Positions 37,884-46,797 of a stretch of DNA of 64,000 nt are shown piece by piece; positions within the stretch are counted from its first letter, which is position 1; each line of letters opens with the position of its first letter. The DNA is taken from positions 124,001 through 188,000 of the forward strand of contig CAIMFJ010000008.1 of assembly GCA_903840355.1 (NCBI GenBank), written 5' to 3'. The notes under the pieces are model-generated. The model ran no database searches and was not told the DNA's origin. It saw only the letters and a list, made by a program, of their open reading frames with translations. The position numbers were made by a program, and so were the translations under genes. The stretch is from an uncultured Opitutia bacterium. Lineage in GTDB: Bacteria; Verrucomicrobiota; Verrucomicrobiia; Opitutales; UBA953.

Positions 37884-39071
37884 ATGTCCTCCGCTCCTCT
37901 CACGGTCACCGAATTAGCCCAAATTCTTAAAGGGACCTTACAAAAAGTTGGGGTGCTTGAACTGACGGGCGAAATCACGGGCTACAAAGTCTACGCCGCT
38001 TCAGGACACCATTATTTTTCCGTCAAAGATGCCGAGTCGATCTTGCCCTGCGTGCAGTATGGCTACACGGCTAAGTTTTTAAAATTTACGCCGAAAGAAG
38101 GCGACAAAGTCATCCTGAAAGCCAAAGCCGACGTTTACCATAAAACTGGCAAACTTTCGCTCATCGTCGAAAGCATGAAGCTCGCGGGCGAAGGCGACTT
38201 ATATCGAAAATACAAAGAGCTCGAAGCGAAGCTGCAAAGCGAAGGGTTGTTCGACGATAACCTCAAACGTCCGCTACCACCTTATCCCAAGGTCGTGGCT
38301 TTCGTGACCTCGGAACAAGGGGCGGTGTGGCATGACTTTACCGAAATCCTCAAGACCCGCCTCTGGAAGGGAACGGCTTGGCTGGTGCCCGTGCGAGTGC
38401 AAGGCGACACCTGCCCTGGCTCCGTCATCCATGGCCTCAAACGTGCGGAAGAAATTCCGGGCATCGACCTGATCGTCGTCGGCCGGGGCGGTGGCTCCAT
38501 GGAAGACCTTTGGGGCTTTAATGATGAAAGGTTAGTTCGGGCCGTACGGGCCTGTAAGATTCCAGTCATTTCAGCCGTAGGTCACCAAACCGATTTCACC
38601 CTCTGTGACTTCGCTGCCGATCGTCGGGCGGAAACGCCCACCGCAGCCGCTGAATTAATCGCCTCGGGCCAAAACCAACTGCGTCAGCAATTGGCGACCC
38701 TGCGCCTGAAGCTCGAGCAACACTCTCCCGCCGCTAAGTTATTAAGCTATCACCAAGACCTCGAACTCTGCCGAGAAAGGTTGAGCAGTGCGGTGGCCGA
38801 AGCCATCAGTGACCGAAAGCACACTTTGAGCGAACTGCGCAGCGAATTGCATCGCCTGTCCCCTCAATCAACCCTGCGCGTCGCTCGCGAACGGCTAACT
38901 CAACTGGAAAAGCGCCTCAACTCAACAGGCTTCAACTCCGTCCTCGCACGTGGCTACTCAATTGTTCGCGATGAAGCAGGCCACGTCGTCAGCTCTCATA
39001 AGAAAGTGACGAAGGGCCAGCGCCTCCGACTGAAATTTAAAGACGGCGACGCGGAAGCGACGGGGAATTAA
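37884..39071 (+). CDS. xseA: Exodeoxyribonuclease VII large subunit XseA
   Basis: XseA is the catalytic subunit of exonuclease VII, which degrades single-stranded DNA from both ends. The 395-residue protein has the N-terminal OB fold (LTVTELAQILKGTL, then ASGHHYFSVKD), the catalytic-core segments DLIVVGRGGGSMEDLWGFND and SAVGHQTDFTLCDFAADRRA, then a coiled-coil region and ARGYSIVRD. It is slightly shorter than the E. coli enzyme. The small subunit gene xseB is not adjacent. Its stop shares TTAA with convergent proS. Confidence 0.94.
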   Translation: MSSAPLTVTELAQILKGTLQKVGVLELTGEITGYKVYAASGHHYFSVKDAESILPCVQYGYTAKFLKFTPKEGDKVILKAKADVYHKTGKLSLIVESMKLAGEGDLYRKYKELEAKLQSEGLFDDNLKRPLPPYPKVVAFVTSEQGAVWHDFTEILKTRLWKGTAWLVPVRVQGDTCPGSVIHGLKRAEEIPGIDLIVVGRGGGSMEDLWGFNDERLVRAVRACKIPVISAVGHQTDFTLCDFAADRRAETPTAAAELIASGQNQLRQQLATLRLKLEQHSPAAKLLSYHQDLELCRERLSSAVAEAISDRKHTLSELRSELHRLSPQSTLRVARERLTQLEKRLNSTGFNSVLARGYSIVRDEAGHVVSSHKKVTKGQRLRLKFKDGDAEATGN

Positions 39072-40594
39072 TAAGCCTTAGCCATCACGACGCGACGGAA
39101 ACTGGGCTCGCCCGTGACCACGCATCGACCTGGCTCATCCGGAGCATCCAAGGGAATGCAACGGATGGTGACTTTTAATTCTTCTTTTAAGCGACGCTCG
39201 ACTTCTTTACTGCCGTTCCAATGGCACAAGGCAAAGCCGCCATGGACTTCCGCTTTGTCGGGATTCTTAGGCGTGAAGAAGGCCTTCAGCTCTTCCCAAG
39301 TGTCAATGCGATGAGTGTGAGCGGCACGGTGTGCTTTGGCACGAGCCAAGAGGTTGTCTTGGATGGATTGCAAGCGGCTCACGATGGAGCTCACAAATTC
39401 AGCACGGGGGACGCCGGCTTTTTCCCCGGTGTCACGACGTGCCACAAACACGCTCTGGGAAGCAAAGTCACGTGGACCGACTTCGACGCGCAGTGGTACG
39501 CCCTTCTTCACCCAACCCCAAACTTTATCACCCCCGCGCAAGTCGCGATTATCAATCGTGACCACAATCTTGCGGTCATGGAAACGCTGAGCGGAGAGCT
39601 CTTTCTGCAAGGATTGGCAATATTCTAGAATCTGTGCCTTGGTCGCTTCATCCTTGTAAATCGGCAAGATAACCACGTGCTGCGGGGCTAAACGAGGCGG
39701 GGCCACGAAGCCATCATCATCCGAGTGCGTCATGATCATGCCACCGATGAGACGGGTTGAAACGCCCCACGAGGTGGTGTGCGCTAATTGCATCGTGCCG
39801 TTTTCATCTTGGAAGCGAATGTTACAAGACTTCGCAAAATTTTGCCCGAGGTAGTGCGACGTTCCCGCCTGCAAGGCCTTACGATCTTGCATCATCGACT
39901 CGATGCAAAGCGTATCCACCGCTCCTGGGAAACGCTCCCCTTCGGTCTTGCGACCCTTGATGACGGGCATCGCCATGTAGTTTTCCGCAAAGTCAGCGTA
40001 GACTTCGAGCATCTGACGCGTTTCAGCTTGGGCTTCCTGCTCCGTGGCATGCACGGTGTGACCCTCTTGCCATAAGAACTCAGCCGTGCGCAGGAAGAGA
40101 CGCGTGCGCATTTCCCAGCGCACCACGTTTGCCCACTGATTAATTAAAATCGGTAAGTCGCGATAAGACTGCACCCACTTCGAATACGTTTCGCCGATGA
40201 TGGTTTCCGACGTCGGACGCACAATGAGGGGCTCTTCTAATTCGCCCGCGGGTACCAACTTGCCATCAGGACCTGCTTCGAGGCGCGAGTGGGTAACGAC
40301 GGCACACTCTTTAGCAAAGCCATCCACGTGCTCGGCTTCTTTTTGCAGGTAGCTGACAGGAATAAAAAGCGGGAAATAGGCATTCACGTGACCCGTCTCT
40401 TTAAAGAGCGCATCCAAGTCGCGTTGGATATTTTCCCACAACGCGTAACCCCAAGGCTTAATCACCATGCAACCGCGCACGGGGCTATTCTCCGCAAGGT
40501 CAGCGGCCTTGATCACTTGTAAATACCACTCAGGATAATCTTCGGCACGCGTAGGCGTGATGGCCGTCTTGGGTTTAGAAGCAGGCTGGGACAT
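39068..40594 (-). CDS. proS: Prolyl-tRNA synthetase, type 3 (archaeal/eukaryotic-like)
   Basis: ProRS charges tRNA-Pro. From the ATG at 40594 the protein has 508 residues and starts SQPASKPKTAITPTRAEDYP. It has class II motif 2 (FLRTAEFLWQEGHT), IVRPTSETIIGETYSKW, and an anticodon-binding domain (PQHVVILPIYKDE), and ends with a C-terminal zinc-type domain terminating in VVMAKAY. It lacks the INS editing domain of E. coli-type ProRS, which marks the short type 3 form. An upstream in-frame extension to 40687 runs into prmC and has no support. No T-box fits upstream. Confidence 0.94.
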   Translation of the reverse strand: MSQPASKPKTAITPTRAEDYPEWYLQVIKAADLAENSPVRGCMVIKPWGYALWENIQRDLDALFKETGHVNAYFPLFIPVSYLQKEAEHVDGFAKECAVVTHSRLEAGPDGKLVPAGELEEPLIVRPTSETIIGETYSKWVQSYRDLPILINQWANVVRWEMRTRLFLRTAEFLWQEGHTVHATEQEAQAETRQMLEVYADFAENYMAMPVIKGRKTEGERFPGAVDTLCIESMMQDRKALQAGTSHYLGQNFAKSCNIRFQDENGTMQLAHTTSWGVSTRLIGGMIMTHSDDDGFVAPPRLAPQHVVILPIYKDEATKAQILEYCQSLQKELSAQRFHDRKIVVTIDNRDLRGGDKVWGWVKKGVPLRVEVGPRDFASQSVFVARRDTGEKAGVPRAEFVSSIVSRLQSIQDNLLARAKAHRAAHTHRIDTWEELKAFFTPKNPDKAEVHGGFALCHWNGSKEVERRLKEELKVTIRCIPLDAPDEPGRCVVTGEPSFRRVVMAKAY

Positions 40595-40665
40595 AGAGAT
40601 GACTAAAAAAGTAAAGAAAGCCCGAGGGCAAGGAGCGAGCAAAGAAATCCGGCGAAGGGGTGAGA

Positions 40666-41511
40666 TTAGCCCTTTTGCACCAACCAAAAACGCGGGCGAC
40701 CACTGAGGTCCGGCAACCCTTGTAAATGCGTGTAGCCCAGCTGCACCGAGAGAGCTTCCAGGGCGGGATGTTGGGCAATTCCCGTTTCGCAGAGTACCCA
40801 GCCACCGGCCCGCAAGTGTGGCCCCGCCCCAGTTAATATTTTATTTAAATCCGCCAGTCCCGCAGCGGGTGCCACGAGGGCCGTCAAAGGGTCGAATTGC
40901 TTCACCTCGGGCTCGGCCGTCGCCAACTCTTCCTCCGTGAGATACGGGGGATTAGACACGATTAAATCATATTCCCCTTGAACGTCGCTCCACCAATCAG
41001 AGCGATGAAATTGCACCCGTTCAGCTAAACCACAAGCCACCGCATTTTCTTGAGCTAAGGCCAAGGCATCGAGCGAGAGGTCGACCGCGTGCACCTGCCA
41101 AAGCGGCCGCTCCGCCGCCAAGGCTAAAGCAATGGCTCCGGAGCCAGTACCAAGGTCTAAGACTCGCACAGCTTGTTCTGCCGGAAAAAGTTTCAACGCG
41201 TGATCAATCAACTCCTCGGTTTCCGGTCGCGGAATCAGCGCTCGCCGATCGGATTTTAACATTAAATCCCGAAACTCTACTTGGCCTAAAATATGTTGGA
41301 GTGGTTCGCGTTGTCCACGCCGCACTACCATGTCTCGTAAGCGCTGCACTTCTACTTCGGTAAGCAAGCGCTCAAATTGTAAATAAAGATCCAAGCGCTT
41401 CAGCCCCAATCCCCCTGCCAATAAATGCTCTGCTTCGCGGCGGGCTTGAGGCAGCCCTTTACGCGCCAAAAAGTCCGTGGCCTTCTTCAGCGTGTCTAAA
41501 AGGTTTTGCAT
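40666..41511 (-). CDS. prmC: Peptide chain release factor glutamine methyltransferase PrmC
   Basis: PrmC methylates the GGQ glutamine of release factors RF1 and RF2. The 281-residue protein has an N-terminal helical domain, motif I DLGTGSGAIALALA near 119 and the catalytic VSNPPY loop (DLIVSNPPYL). The ATG at 41511 overlaps the upstream tsaC stop as TGATG, so translation is coupled. An adjacent TTG one codon earlier is less likely. The pairing with tsaC is common in bacteria. Confidence 0.94.
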   Translation of the reverse strand: MQNLLDTLKKATDFLARKGLPQARREAEHLLAGGLGLKRLDLYLQFERLLTEVEVQRLRDMVVRRGQREPLQHILGQVEFRDLMLKSDRRALIPRPETEELIDHALKLFPAEQAVRVLDLGTGSGAIALALAAERPLWQVHAVDLSLDALALAQENAVACGLAERVQFHRSDWWSDVQGEYDLIVSNPPYLTEEELATAEPEVKQFDPLTALVAPAAGLADLNKILTGAGPHLRAGGWVLCETGIAQHPALEALSVQLGYTHLQGLPDLSGRPRFWLVQKG

Positions 41512-42497
41512 CAACGCGCGGCCGCTCGCGTTAAGCGGTCATTATAAGCTAACCCCAAGCCCACGGGTGCGGCGAGTTCAACGTAGATTTGGGCAAAACC
41601 GCGTTCATCAAGTTGGCGCAGGAGTGCAAATAAATGAGGGGCCGCAGCTTCGACGCCGCCTAGCTCGCTTAAATAAAAGACGGCACCCGTCAGTGCAGCG
41701 GGACGTTGCAAGAAAACCACGGCCGCACCTGCCTCCACCGTTGGTACCGTACCCTGGGGAAAAAGTTTCACCGCGGTCCGCGGGCTGTAGTGTCGCTCTA
41801 ACATACCCGGCGCCAGTTGGGCTTGTTGCGCAGGAGCAGCACGTTGCCAAACCTCAATCGGACCTAATTTTTGCTGCAAGGCTTCCAGCGTAATCGGACC
41901 AGGGCGCAAGAGGCGGACGCGGTCTGGCTGAGATAAATCGAGGATGGTAGACTCTAACCCATGCTCGCAGGCGCCGCCATCAACAATCCACGGACAACGC
42001 TCGGCCAAAGACGTCCGCACGTGCCCCGCTTGGGTGGGACTAATGTAGCCAAAAGGATTCGCACTGGGTGCCGCTAACGGACAACCACTACGTTGTAAAA
42101 CCTCCCGAAACAAGGGATGTGCAGGTATGCGAATCGCTACCGTGTTTTGACCCGCGGTCACTAAATCGGGGACCACGGAGCGGCGGCGCAAAACGACCGT
42201 CAAAGGACCTGGCCACCAGCCCGCGATTTGCTCCAAACGAGCATCGGGGACGGCGAGCCGGGCTAGGGCGGACAAATCGAGCACATGCACGATTAAGGGA
42301 TCAACCAACGGACGTCCTTTGATGGCAAAAATTTTCGCCACGGCCTGCTCATTCAAGGCATCCGCCGCCAACCCATAAACCGTTTCGGTTGGCAGAGCCA
42401 CACACTCCCCCTGACGCAACAAATCAGCCGCCCGTTGCAAATCGGCGGGTTGCGCGGTGAGGTAAGGTGGTAAGGGTGAATTCAAAGCTGCAGTCAC
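41511..42497 (-). CDS. tsaC: Threonylcarbamoyl-AMP synthase, Sua5 type (TsaC)
   Basis: This enzyme makes threonylcarbamoyl-AMP for the t6A37 tRNA modification. The YrdC domain has ALPTETVYGLAADA, KGRPLVDPLIVHV and APSANPFGYISPT. A C-terminal Sua5 domain follows the linker (APGMLERHYSPRT), so it is the long form, 328 residues from GTG 42497. A GTG at 42572 is also in frame, but it sits directly behind the T-tract of the rpsR terminator, and the extra 25 residues look non-conserved. The start is therefore uncertain. It is coupled to prmC. Confidence 0.88.
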   Translation of the reverse strand: MTAALNSPLPPYLTAQPADLQRAADLLRQGECVALPTETVYGLAADALNEQAVAKIFAIKGRPLVDPLIVHVLDLSALARLAVPDARLEQIAGWWPGPLTVVLRRRSVVPDLVTAGQNTVAIRIPAHPLFREVLQRSGCPLAAPSANPFGYISPTQAGHVRTSLAERCPWIVDGGACEHGLESTILDLSQPDRVRLLRPGPITLEALQQKLGPIEVWQRAAPAQQAQLAPGMLERHYSPRTAVKLFPQGTVPTVEAGAAVVFLQRPAALTGAVFYLSELGGVEAAAPHLFALLRQLDERGFAQIYVELAAPVGLGLAYNDRLTRAAAR

Positions 42498-42572
42498 GTT
42501 GTCGTAAGCCCCCAAGGGAGTCCCGTTCTTTATTACAAAAAGAAACAAGGGGGCAACTCCCCAAACAGGCAC

Positions 42573-42595
42573 AAAAAAACCGCCTTAGAGGCGGT
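42573..42595 (-). terminator. Intrinsic terminator of rpsR
   Basis: On the minus strand a 7-bp stem ACCGCCT/AGGCGGT (positions 42595-42589 and 42585-42579) with a 3-nt loop is followed by seven T residues (42579-42573). It starts 26 nt after the rpsR stop and argues against an upstream start for tsaC. Confidence 0.88.
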
Positions 42596-42620
42596 CTTCA
42601 TTTTTCGATGAGCAACCAAA

Positions 42621-42815
42621 TTACTTCATCGTGATCATGTTGCGGGCGCGCTTCACGGCCTTAGCAACATGTCGTTGTTGACGAGCGGTGAGGCCCGTTA
42701 ACTTGCGTGGCAAAATCTTGCCCGTTTCGGTCACATAACGGGACAAAGCCTCAGGCTCGGTAAAATCGAAGTCGAGGGGGTTGCGCGAACGCTTAAGCTT
42801 ACCTTCAGTGGTCAT
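42621..42815 (-). CDS. rpsR: 30S ribosomal protein S18
   Basis: S18 binds S6 on the platform of the 30S subunit. The 64-residue protein contains [20 protein letters not shown] followed by VKRARNM, the family signature. The N-terminus is short. No rpsF, ssb or rplI flanks it, unlike the usual rpsF-(ssb)-rpsR-rplI cluster. No CXXC zinc motif is present. It ends at a strong terminator. Confidence 0.95.
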   Translation of the reverse strand: MTTEGKLKRSRNPLDFDFTEPEALSRYVTETGKILPRKLTGLTARQQRHVAKAVKRARNMITMK

Positions 42816-42918
42816 GGGAGGTTTGGAAGTAAGAGTCGGGATGATTTGGGCAAGGAGGAAAATGAAAGATGACGATTTAGGGCTAAAAATGACCTAAAAA
42901 TGGCAAAATTTAACAAGA

Positions 42919-43683
42919 TCAGCCCTTTTTGGCCCGTCGGAGGGCCATCAGGAACTCCACATTACCCTCACCGCCGACAATCGGAGACGGGATGACGCCG
43001 AGGACTTCAGCCTGCGGGAGACGAGTCGCCGTGTCGGTTAAACCCTGCACGACCCGGGCATGAATCAGGGGATCTTTAATCACCCCACGTGCTTTATCAG
43101 CTTCGGCCTTCGTCGCCTCAAACTGCGGCTTAATTAAACAAACCAAATATCCACCCTTCCCGACGCGCTCCCAGGCGACTGGCAAAATAAGGTTTAGTGA
43201 AATGAACGACAAATCCATCACCACGATATCATAAAAGGCTTGGGGCAACGTCACTTGATTCAACTCCCGAGCGTTCAGCTTCTCGAAATTCGTGACGCGA
43301 CTGTCTTGTCGAAGTTTGGCGTGCAGTTGAGCCGTACCAACATCGACACATGTGACCGCGGTGACGCCATGCTGCAACAGACAATCGGTAAAACCTCCCG
43401 TCGACGCCCCAACATCTAAACCCACATAACCATCCACCTTGATTTGAAAATGCTCTAAGGCGGCACATAATTTTTCACCACCGCGTGAAACGAAGCGCGG
43501 AGGCTGATCGACGGTCAAAACCGCATCTTCCGGAAAAGACTGCGAAGGCTTTTGCACCACCGCATCAGGACCAGAACGCACTTTGCCACCCAAGATGAGT
43601 GCTTGTGCCACCGAACGCGAGGGAGCCAACCCGAGCTTCAACAAAAGCTCGTCGGCACGTAATCTCCCAGGCTTGGCGGCCAT
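42919..43683 (-). CDS. tlyA: TlyA-type rRNA 2'-O-methyltransferase
   Basis: TlyA-family enzymes 2'-O-methylate cytidines in rRNA. The 254-residue protein has an S4 RNA-binding domain (RLRADELLLKLGLAPSRSVA, to about 60) and an FtsJ-like Rossmann domain with RGGEKLCAAL, GLDVGASTGGFTDCLLQHG and VMDLSFISL. LIKPQFEA and NVEFLM follow, giving the K-D-K-E set. It is 3 nt after thiG, so it is read from the thiamine transcript, although the functions are unrelated. Confidence 0.92.
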   Translation of the reverse strand: MAAKPGRLRADELLLKLGLAPSRSVAQALILGGKVRSGPDAVVQKPSQSFPEDAVLTVDQPPRFVSRGGEKLCAALEHFQIKVDGYVGLDVGASTGGFTDCLLQHGVTAVTCVDVGTAQLHAKLRQDSRVTNFEKLNARELNQVTLPQAFYDIVVMDLSFISLNLILPVAWERVGKGGYLVCLIKPQFEATKAEADKARGVIKDPLIHARVVQGLTDTATRLPQAEVLGVIPSPIVGGEGNVEFLMALRRAKKG

Positions 43684-43686
43684 AAA

Positions 43687-44484
43687 TTAATCCAAGAAAC
43701 CGGTAAGCGGTGAAGTCGGTTGGGCCACGGAACTCGCAACACCCAAGCCTGCCTGACGGGCTTGCTCCCCAGCTTCCACCGCCCAGCGGAACGCTTGGGC
43801 CATCGCCACCGGATTAGGCGACGAAGCAATCGCGGTGTTCACCAAGACGGCCGACGCTCCTAGTTCCAAGGCCTCCGCTGCTTGCGAAGGTGCCCCAATC
43901 CCCGCATCAATAATCACAGGCACCTTGGCTTGCTCGATGATGATTTTTAAAAAGTCCCGCGAAAGCAGACCGCGATTCGAACCAATCGGAGCACCCAAGG
44001 GCATCACCGCAGCCGCACCGACTTCTTCAAGACGCTTAGCCAAGACAGGGTCCGCGTGAATGTAAGGTAACACCACAAATCCCTTTTTTACCAATTGCCG
44101 ACAAGCCTCCAACGTTTCTACCGGATCGGGCATTAAATATTTGGGATCAGGATGAATTTCTAATTTCACCCAATGCGTCTGCAATGCCTCGCGTGCCAAC
44201 TCGGCCGCAAAGACCGCTTCGGTGGCCGTACGAACGCCCGAAGTATTCGGCAAAACTAAATGTTTTTGGCGATCGAGGGCCGACAAAATGCTGTCTTCCG
44301 AGGAGCCGAAGCGCACGCGCTTAATCGACATCGTCACCACTTCAGCACCCGAGGCGTCTAAAACCGCTCGGAGCTGTGCCGAGGAAGCGTACTTACCCGT
44401 CCCCGTAAAGAGGCGGGAATTAAAAGTTCGGTCGGCAATGCGAAGCGAGGCCACAGTGGTTTTACAATTAGAGACTGCACTCAC
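43687..44484 (-). CDS. thiG: Thiazole synthase ThiG
   Basis: ThiG forms the thiazole ring of thiamine from deoxyxylulose phosphate, dehydroglycine and ThiS thiocarboxylate. The 265-residue TIM-barrel protein has FTGTGKY, the Schiff-base Lys107 in [10 protein letters not shown], and phosphate-binding [10 protein letters not shown] and [19 protein letters not shown], then [14 protein letters not shown]. Length is typical. Its partners in the window are ThiS, a TenI/ThiE-like protein and ThiE; no thiF, thiH or thiO is present here. Confidence 0.96.
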   Translation of the reverse strand: MSAVSNCKTTVASLRIADRTFNSRLFTGTGKYASSAQLRAVLDASGAEVVTMSIKRVRFGSSEDSILSALDRQKHLVLPNTSGVRTATEAVFAAELAREALQTHWVKLEIHPDPKYLMPDPVETLEACRQLVKKGFVVLPYIHADPVLAKRLEEVGAAAVMPLGAPIGSNRGLLSRDFLKIIIEQAKVPVIIDAGIGAPSQAAEALELGASAVLVNTAIASSPNPVAMAQAFRWAVEAGEQARQAGLGVASSVAQPTSPLTGFLD

Positions 44485-44507
44485 TTGTCCAGCCCACGCA
44501 ACGAAAT

Positions 44508-45122
44508 CTATAATGACGTCGCCTGCACTAATTCACGGGCTGCTTGCACCGGTTGGGCCGAACGGGCGATGGCTCCGCTGACGGCAATCCCGTGCGCTCC
44601 TAAGGCTCGCAACGTTGCGTAATCCTCTAAATTCACCCCGCCAATCGCATAGGTCGGTAAAGGTGCTGCCTCTTGGATTAAGGCCTGCAACGATGCCGCC
44701 GTGTGCACGGGGGCCAACTTCTGTTTACTCTGAGTCATCCGCCACGGACCAACGCCAGCGTAATTAACGGTGACACCTTGCAGCCGACCTAAATCACGCG
44801 GGGTGTTAAAGGTGACGCCAATGATTGCTTGCGGGCCCAAGCGCGCACGGGCCAACGCGGGCGGGGCATCCTCGGCTCCCAAATGAACTCCGTGGGCGCC
44901 CACTGCGAGAGCTACCTCAACGGAATCGTTCACTATAAAAATCGCGCCCTGCACCCGACAAGCGGCCGCGAGCGGTTCGGCTAATTTAATCCAATCAGCC
45001 ATCGCAAGACCTTTAGCCCGAAACTGAATCCAACGCACACCGCCTGCCAGCGCTGCTTCAACTTGTTGAGCATGACTCCAAGCCACGCCATCCAAGGTGA
45101 GAAACTGGAGATGCGGGTACAT
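44508..45122 (-). CDS. thiE: Thiamine-phosphate synthase ThiE
   Basis: ThiE couples HMP pyrophosphate with thiazole phosphate. The 204-residue TIM barrel contains IQFRAKG, the [10 protein letters not shown] Mg2+ site, [20 protein letters not shown] in place of the usual S-x-H segment, [15 protein letters not shown] and YAIGGVN. These are the standard ThiE blocks, though the S-x-H block is altered to TFN. It lies 7 nt after the second ThiE-like gene. Confidence 0.9.
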   Translation of the reverse strand: MYPHLQFLTLDGVAWSHAQQVEAALAGGVRWIQFRAKGLAMADWIKLAEPLAAACRVQGAIFIVNDSVEVALAVGAHGVHLGAEDAPPALARARLGPQAIIGVTFNTPRDLGRLQGVTVNYAGVGPWRMTQSKQKLAPVHTAASLQALIQEAAPLPTYAIGGVNLEDYATLRALGAHGIAVSGAIARSAQPVQAARELVQATSL

Positions 45123-45129
45123 GCCCTCT

Positions 45130-45807
45130 TTAATATTTTCGCTTCAGCGGACGCATGGACTTGCCCGACCACGCCCGTTCAATTTCCAAAAATGCCCGCA
45201 CGGGATGATCACTCTTCCAGACCGCTCCAATAAAGGCGGCTCCATCAAAACCTAACTGACGCACCTGCGGAATGTGTTTAGCCGTCACCCCACCCAACGC
45301 AAAAACAGGGCAGCCACCTTGGGATTTCCAGCGCTCGACGATTACTTGGTGTTCTAGGGGGGTACGACGTGGACGATAGTCTTTCTTTGAAATCGAATCA
45401 AACAACGGCGTTAAGAAAACATACGCACAATTTTTATCCGTCTGGCACAATTCATCAAAACTATGACACTTCGCACTCAACTTAGCGGACTTCGGCCATT
45501 GACGGGGTGCGCGGTGCGTCGGGTGAATCTGTAAACCACCCAATTTACGCTCGGTGACGAGTTGCGGATGCTCTTCGAGCACGATGCGCGGCCAGAACTC
45601 AGGCGGCAGGGCATCGAGGAATTTTAAATAATCGAGCACTTCCCAATCGTGACGGTATTGCACATGCAAGCGACCCAACCCTGCATCGAACAAACGCCGC
45701 ACCATCTTTACATCCAAACTCCCATCGTTAGGCGTAAACAAAATTAAATTGTCGGGCGCCGGCTGTTCCGGTTCCGCGACAAATAACCCTTTAATAAATT
45801 TCAGCAT
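45130..45807 (-). CDS. TenI/ThiE-like TIM-barrel protein of the thiamine cluster
   Basis: A 225-residue TMP-TENI superfamily member, diverged from the adjacent ThiE. The ThiE K/ND residues are not recognisable (HVQYRHDW and IVLEEHP). The later blocks remain: GLQIHPTHR, KCHSFDE, YVFLTPLFDSISKKDY and FALGGVT. This resembles ThiE-like proteins of Bacteroidota and TenI thiazole tautomerase. The ATG at 45807, just after thiS, is preferred to an in-frame start at 45879 inside thiS. A tautomerase role is the simplest fit but is inference. Confidence 0.8.
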   Translation of the reverse strand: MLKFIKGLFVAEPEQPAPDNLILFTPNDGSLDVKMVRRLFDAGLGRLHVQYRHDWEVLDYLKFLDALPPEFWPRIVLEEHPQLVTERKLGGLQIHPTHRAPRQWPKSAKLSAKCHSFDELCQTDKNCAYVFLTPLFDSISKKDYRPRRTPLEHQVIVERWKSQGGCPVFALGGVTAKHIPQVRQLGFDGAAFIGAVWKSDHPVRAFLEIERAWSGKSMRPLKRKY

Positions 45808-45812
45808 AAGGA

Positions 45813-46013
45813 TCAGCCACCCTGAGCGGCCTTGATAATTAAGATTTGGCACCCCTCCTGCAGGGTTTGCGTGGCCCAAGTTGCCCGAGGCACCACGATG
45901 CCATTAAGCGCCACGGCGACCCCCCATTCCTGCGACACCCCTAGTTCTTCTAAAAGAACCATGAGGGCATGTGCGGAAGTCTCCCGGGGCTCTTCATTGA
46001 CAAAAACACGCAT
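45813..46013 (-). CDS. thiS: Sulfur carrier protein ThiS
   Basis: ThiS carries sulfur as a C-terminal thiocarboxylate to ThiG. The 66-residue ubiquitin-fold protein starts RVFVNEEPRETSAHAL, has VAVALNGIVVPR, and ends AAQGG with the required Gly-Gly. The ATG at 46013 matches the normal ThiS start; a longer frame to 46052 is not supported. It heads the thiS-tenI/thiE-like-thiE-thiG-tlyA run. I found no TPP riboswitch in the ~90 nt between it and the divergent cyclophilin gene. Confidence 0.93.
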   Translation of the reverse strand: MRVFVNEEPRETSAHALMVLLEELGVSQEWGVAVALNGIVVPRATWATQTLQEGCQILIIKAAQGG

Positions 46014-46102
46014 GCGAAAAGGTAACCTGTGCAGAGTCACGCCCAGTGGCAAGCGGAGGTTTAAGGTTGAGAAACGAACTCCAAAGCCTTTGGTTTAAAG
46101 AC

Positions 46103-46741
46103 ATGAGTCCCACCCGCCTTTTCCTGGCTACCGTCCTCTTGGCGACTTCGCTTTTTGCCGAAACTCCTTCCAAACCTATGCAAGACTCCTCCTCCACCCC
46201 TCCTCAAGCTATCATCCATACTAACTTTGGTGATATGACGATTGAGTTTTGGCCTGATGTCGCCCCCAACACAGTGGCCAACTTCCTCAAGCTCGCACGC
46301 GAAGGCTTCTACAAAGGCACGGCTTTCCACCGTATTATCAAGGGTTTCATGATTCAAGGGGGTTGCCCTAATTCCAAGGTCGATGCCAAAGGCGTCCCAG
46401 GCACGGGTGGTCCAGGCTATCAAATCAAAGCCGAATTCAATAATCGCTCCCACGTACGCGGCGTGATCTCGATGGCTCGTTCCTCTGACCCCGACAGCGC
46501 TGGTAGCCAATTTTTCATCTGCCACCAGAAGGCGACTTTCTTAAATAATAAATATACCGCCTTCGGTAAACTCATCGCCGGCGAAGATGTTTTAGATAAA
46601 ATCGCCGAAGTACAATGCTTTGGCCCTGAAGGTTCGACCCCAACGCAACGCGTCGAAGTCATTGATGTCGAAGTGGTTGGCGAAAAGAAGACCGCTGCTA
46701 AATCCGACGATAAAGGCAAGGATACTAAGGGAAATAAGTAA
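46103..46741 (+). CDS. Secreted cyclophilin-type peptidyl-prolyl isomerase
   Basis: A 212-residue protein with a signal sequence (about 1-18, ending LFAE) and a cyclophilin domain: HTNFGDMTIEFWPDVAP, FHRIIKGFMIQGG (catalytic Arg), SMARSSDPDSAGSQFFI and NNKYTAFGKLI. A lysine/aspartate-rich tail (AAKSDDKGKDTKGNK) follows. It should assist protein folding in the periplasm. The ATG at 46103 is chosen because it gives a proper signal peptide. Confidence 0.92.
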   Translation: MSPTRLFLATVLLATSLFAETPSKPMQDSSSTPPQAIIHTNFGDMTIEFWPDVAPNTVANFLKLAREGFYKGTAFHRIIKGFMIQGGCPNSKVDAKGVPGTGGPGYQIKAEFNNRSHVRGVISMARSSDPDSAGSQFFICHQKATFLNNKYTAFGKLIAGEDVLDKIAEVQCFGPEGSTPTQRVEVIDVEVVGEKKTAAKSDDKGKDTKGNK

Positions 46742-46797
46742 TTAACCCTTCTGTCTTTACAGCCAAGCCCGCCGCTTCAACCTAACTTCCCTTCCCC

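Noticed and set aside
40595-40665. Possible T-box leader before proS
   Set aside because: The 71-nt gap is too short and lacks the T-box sequence and a terminator hairpin.
46014-46102. Possible TPP riboswitch upstream of thiS
   Set aside because: No CUGAGA-type thi-box or matching stems were found on the minus strand, and the gap is shared with a divergent gene.
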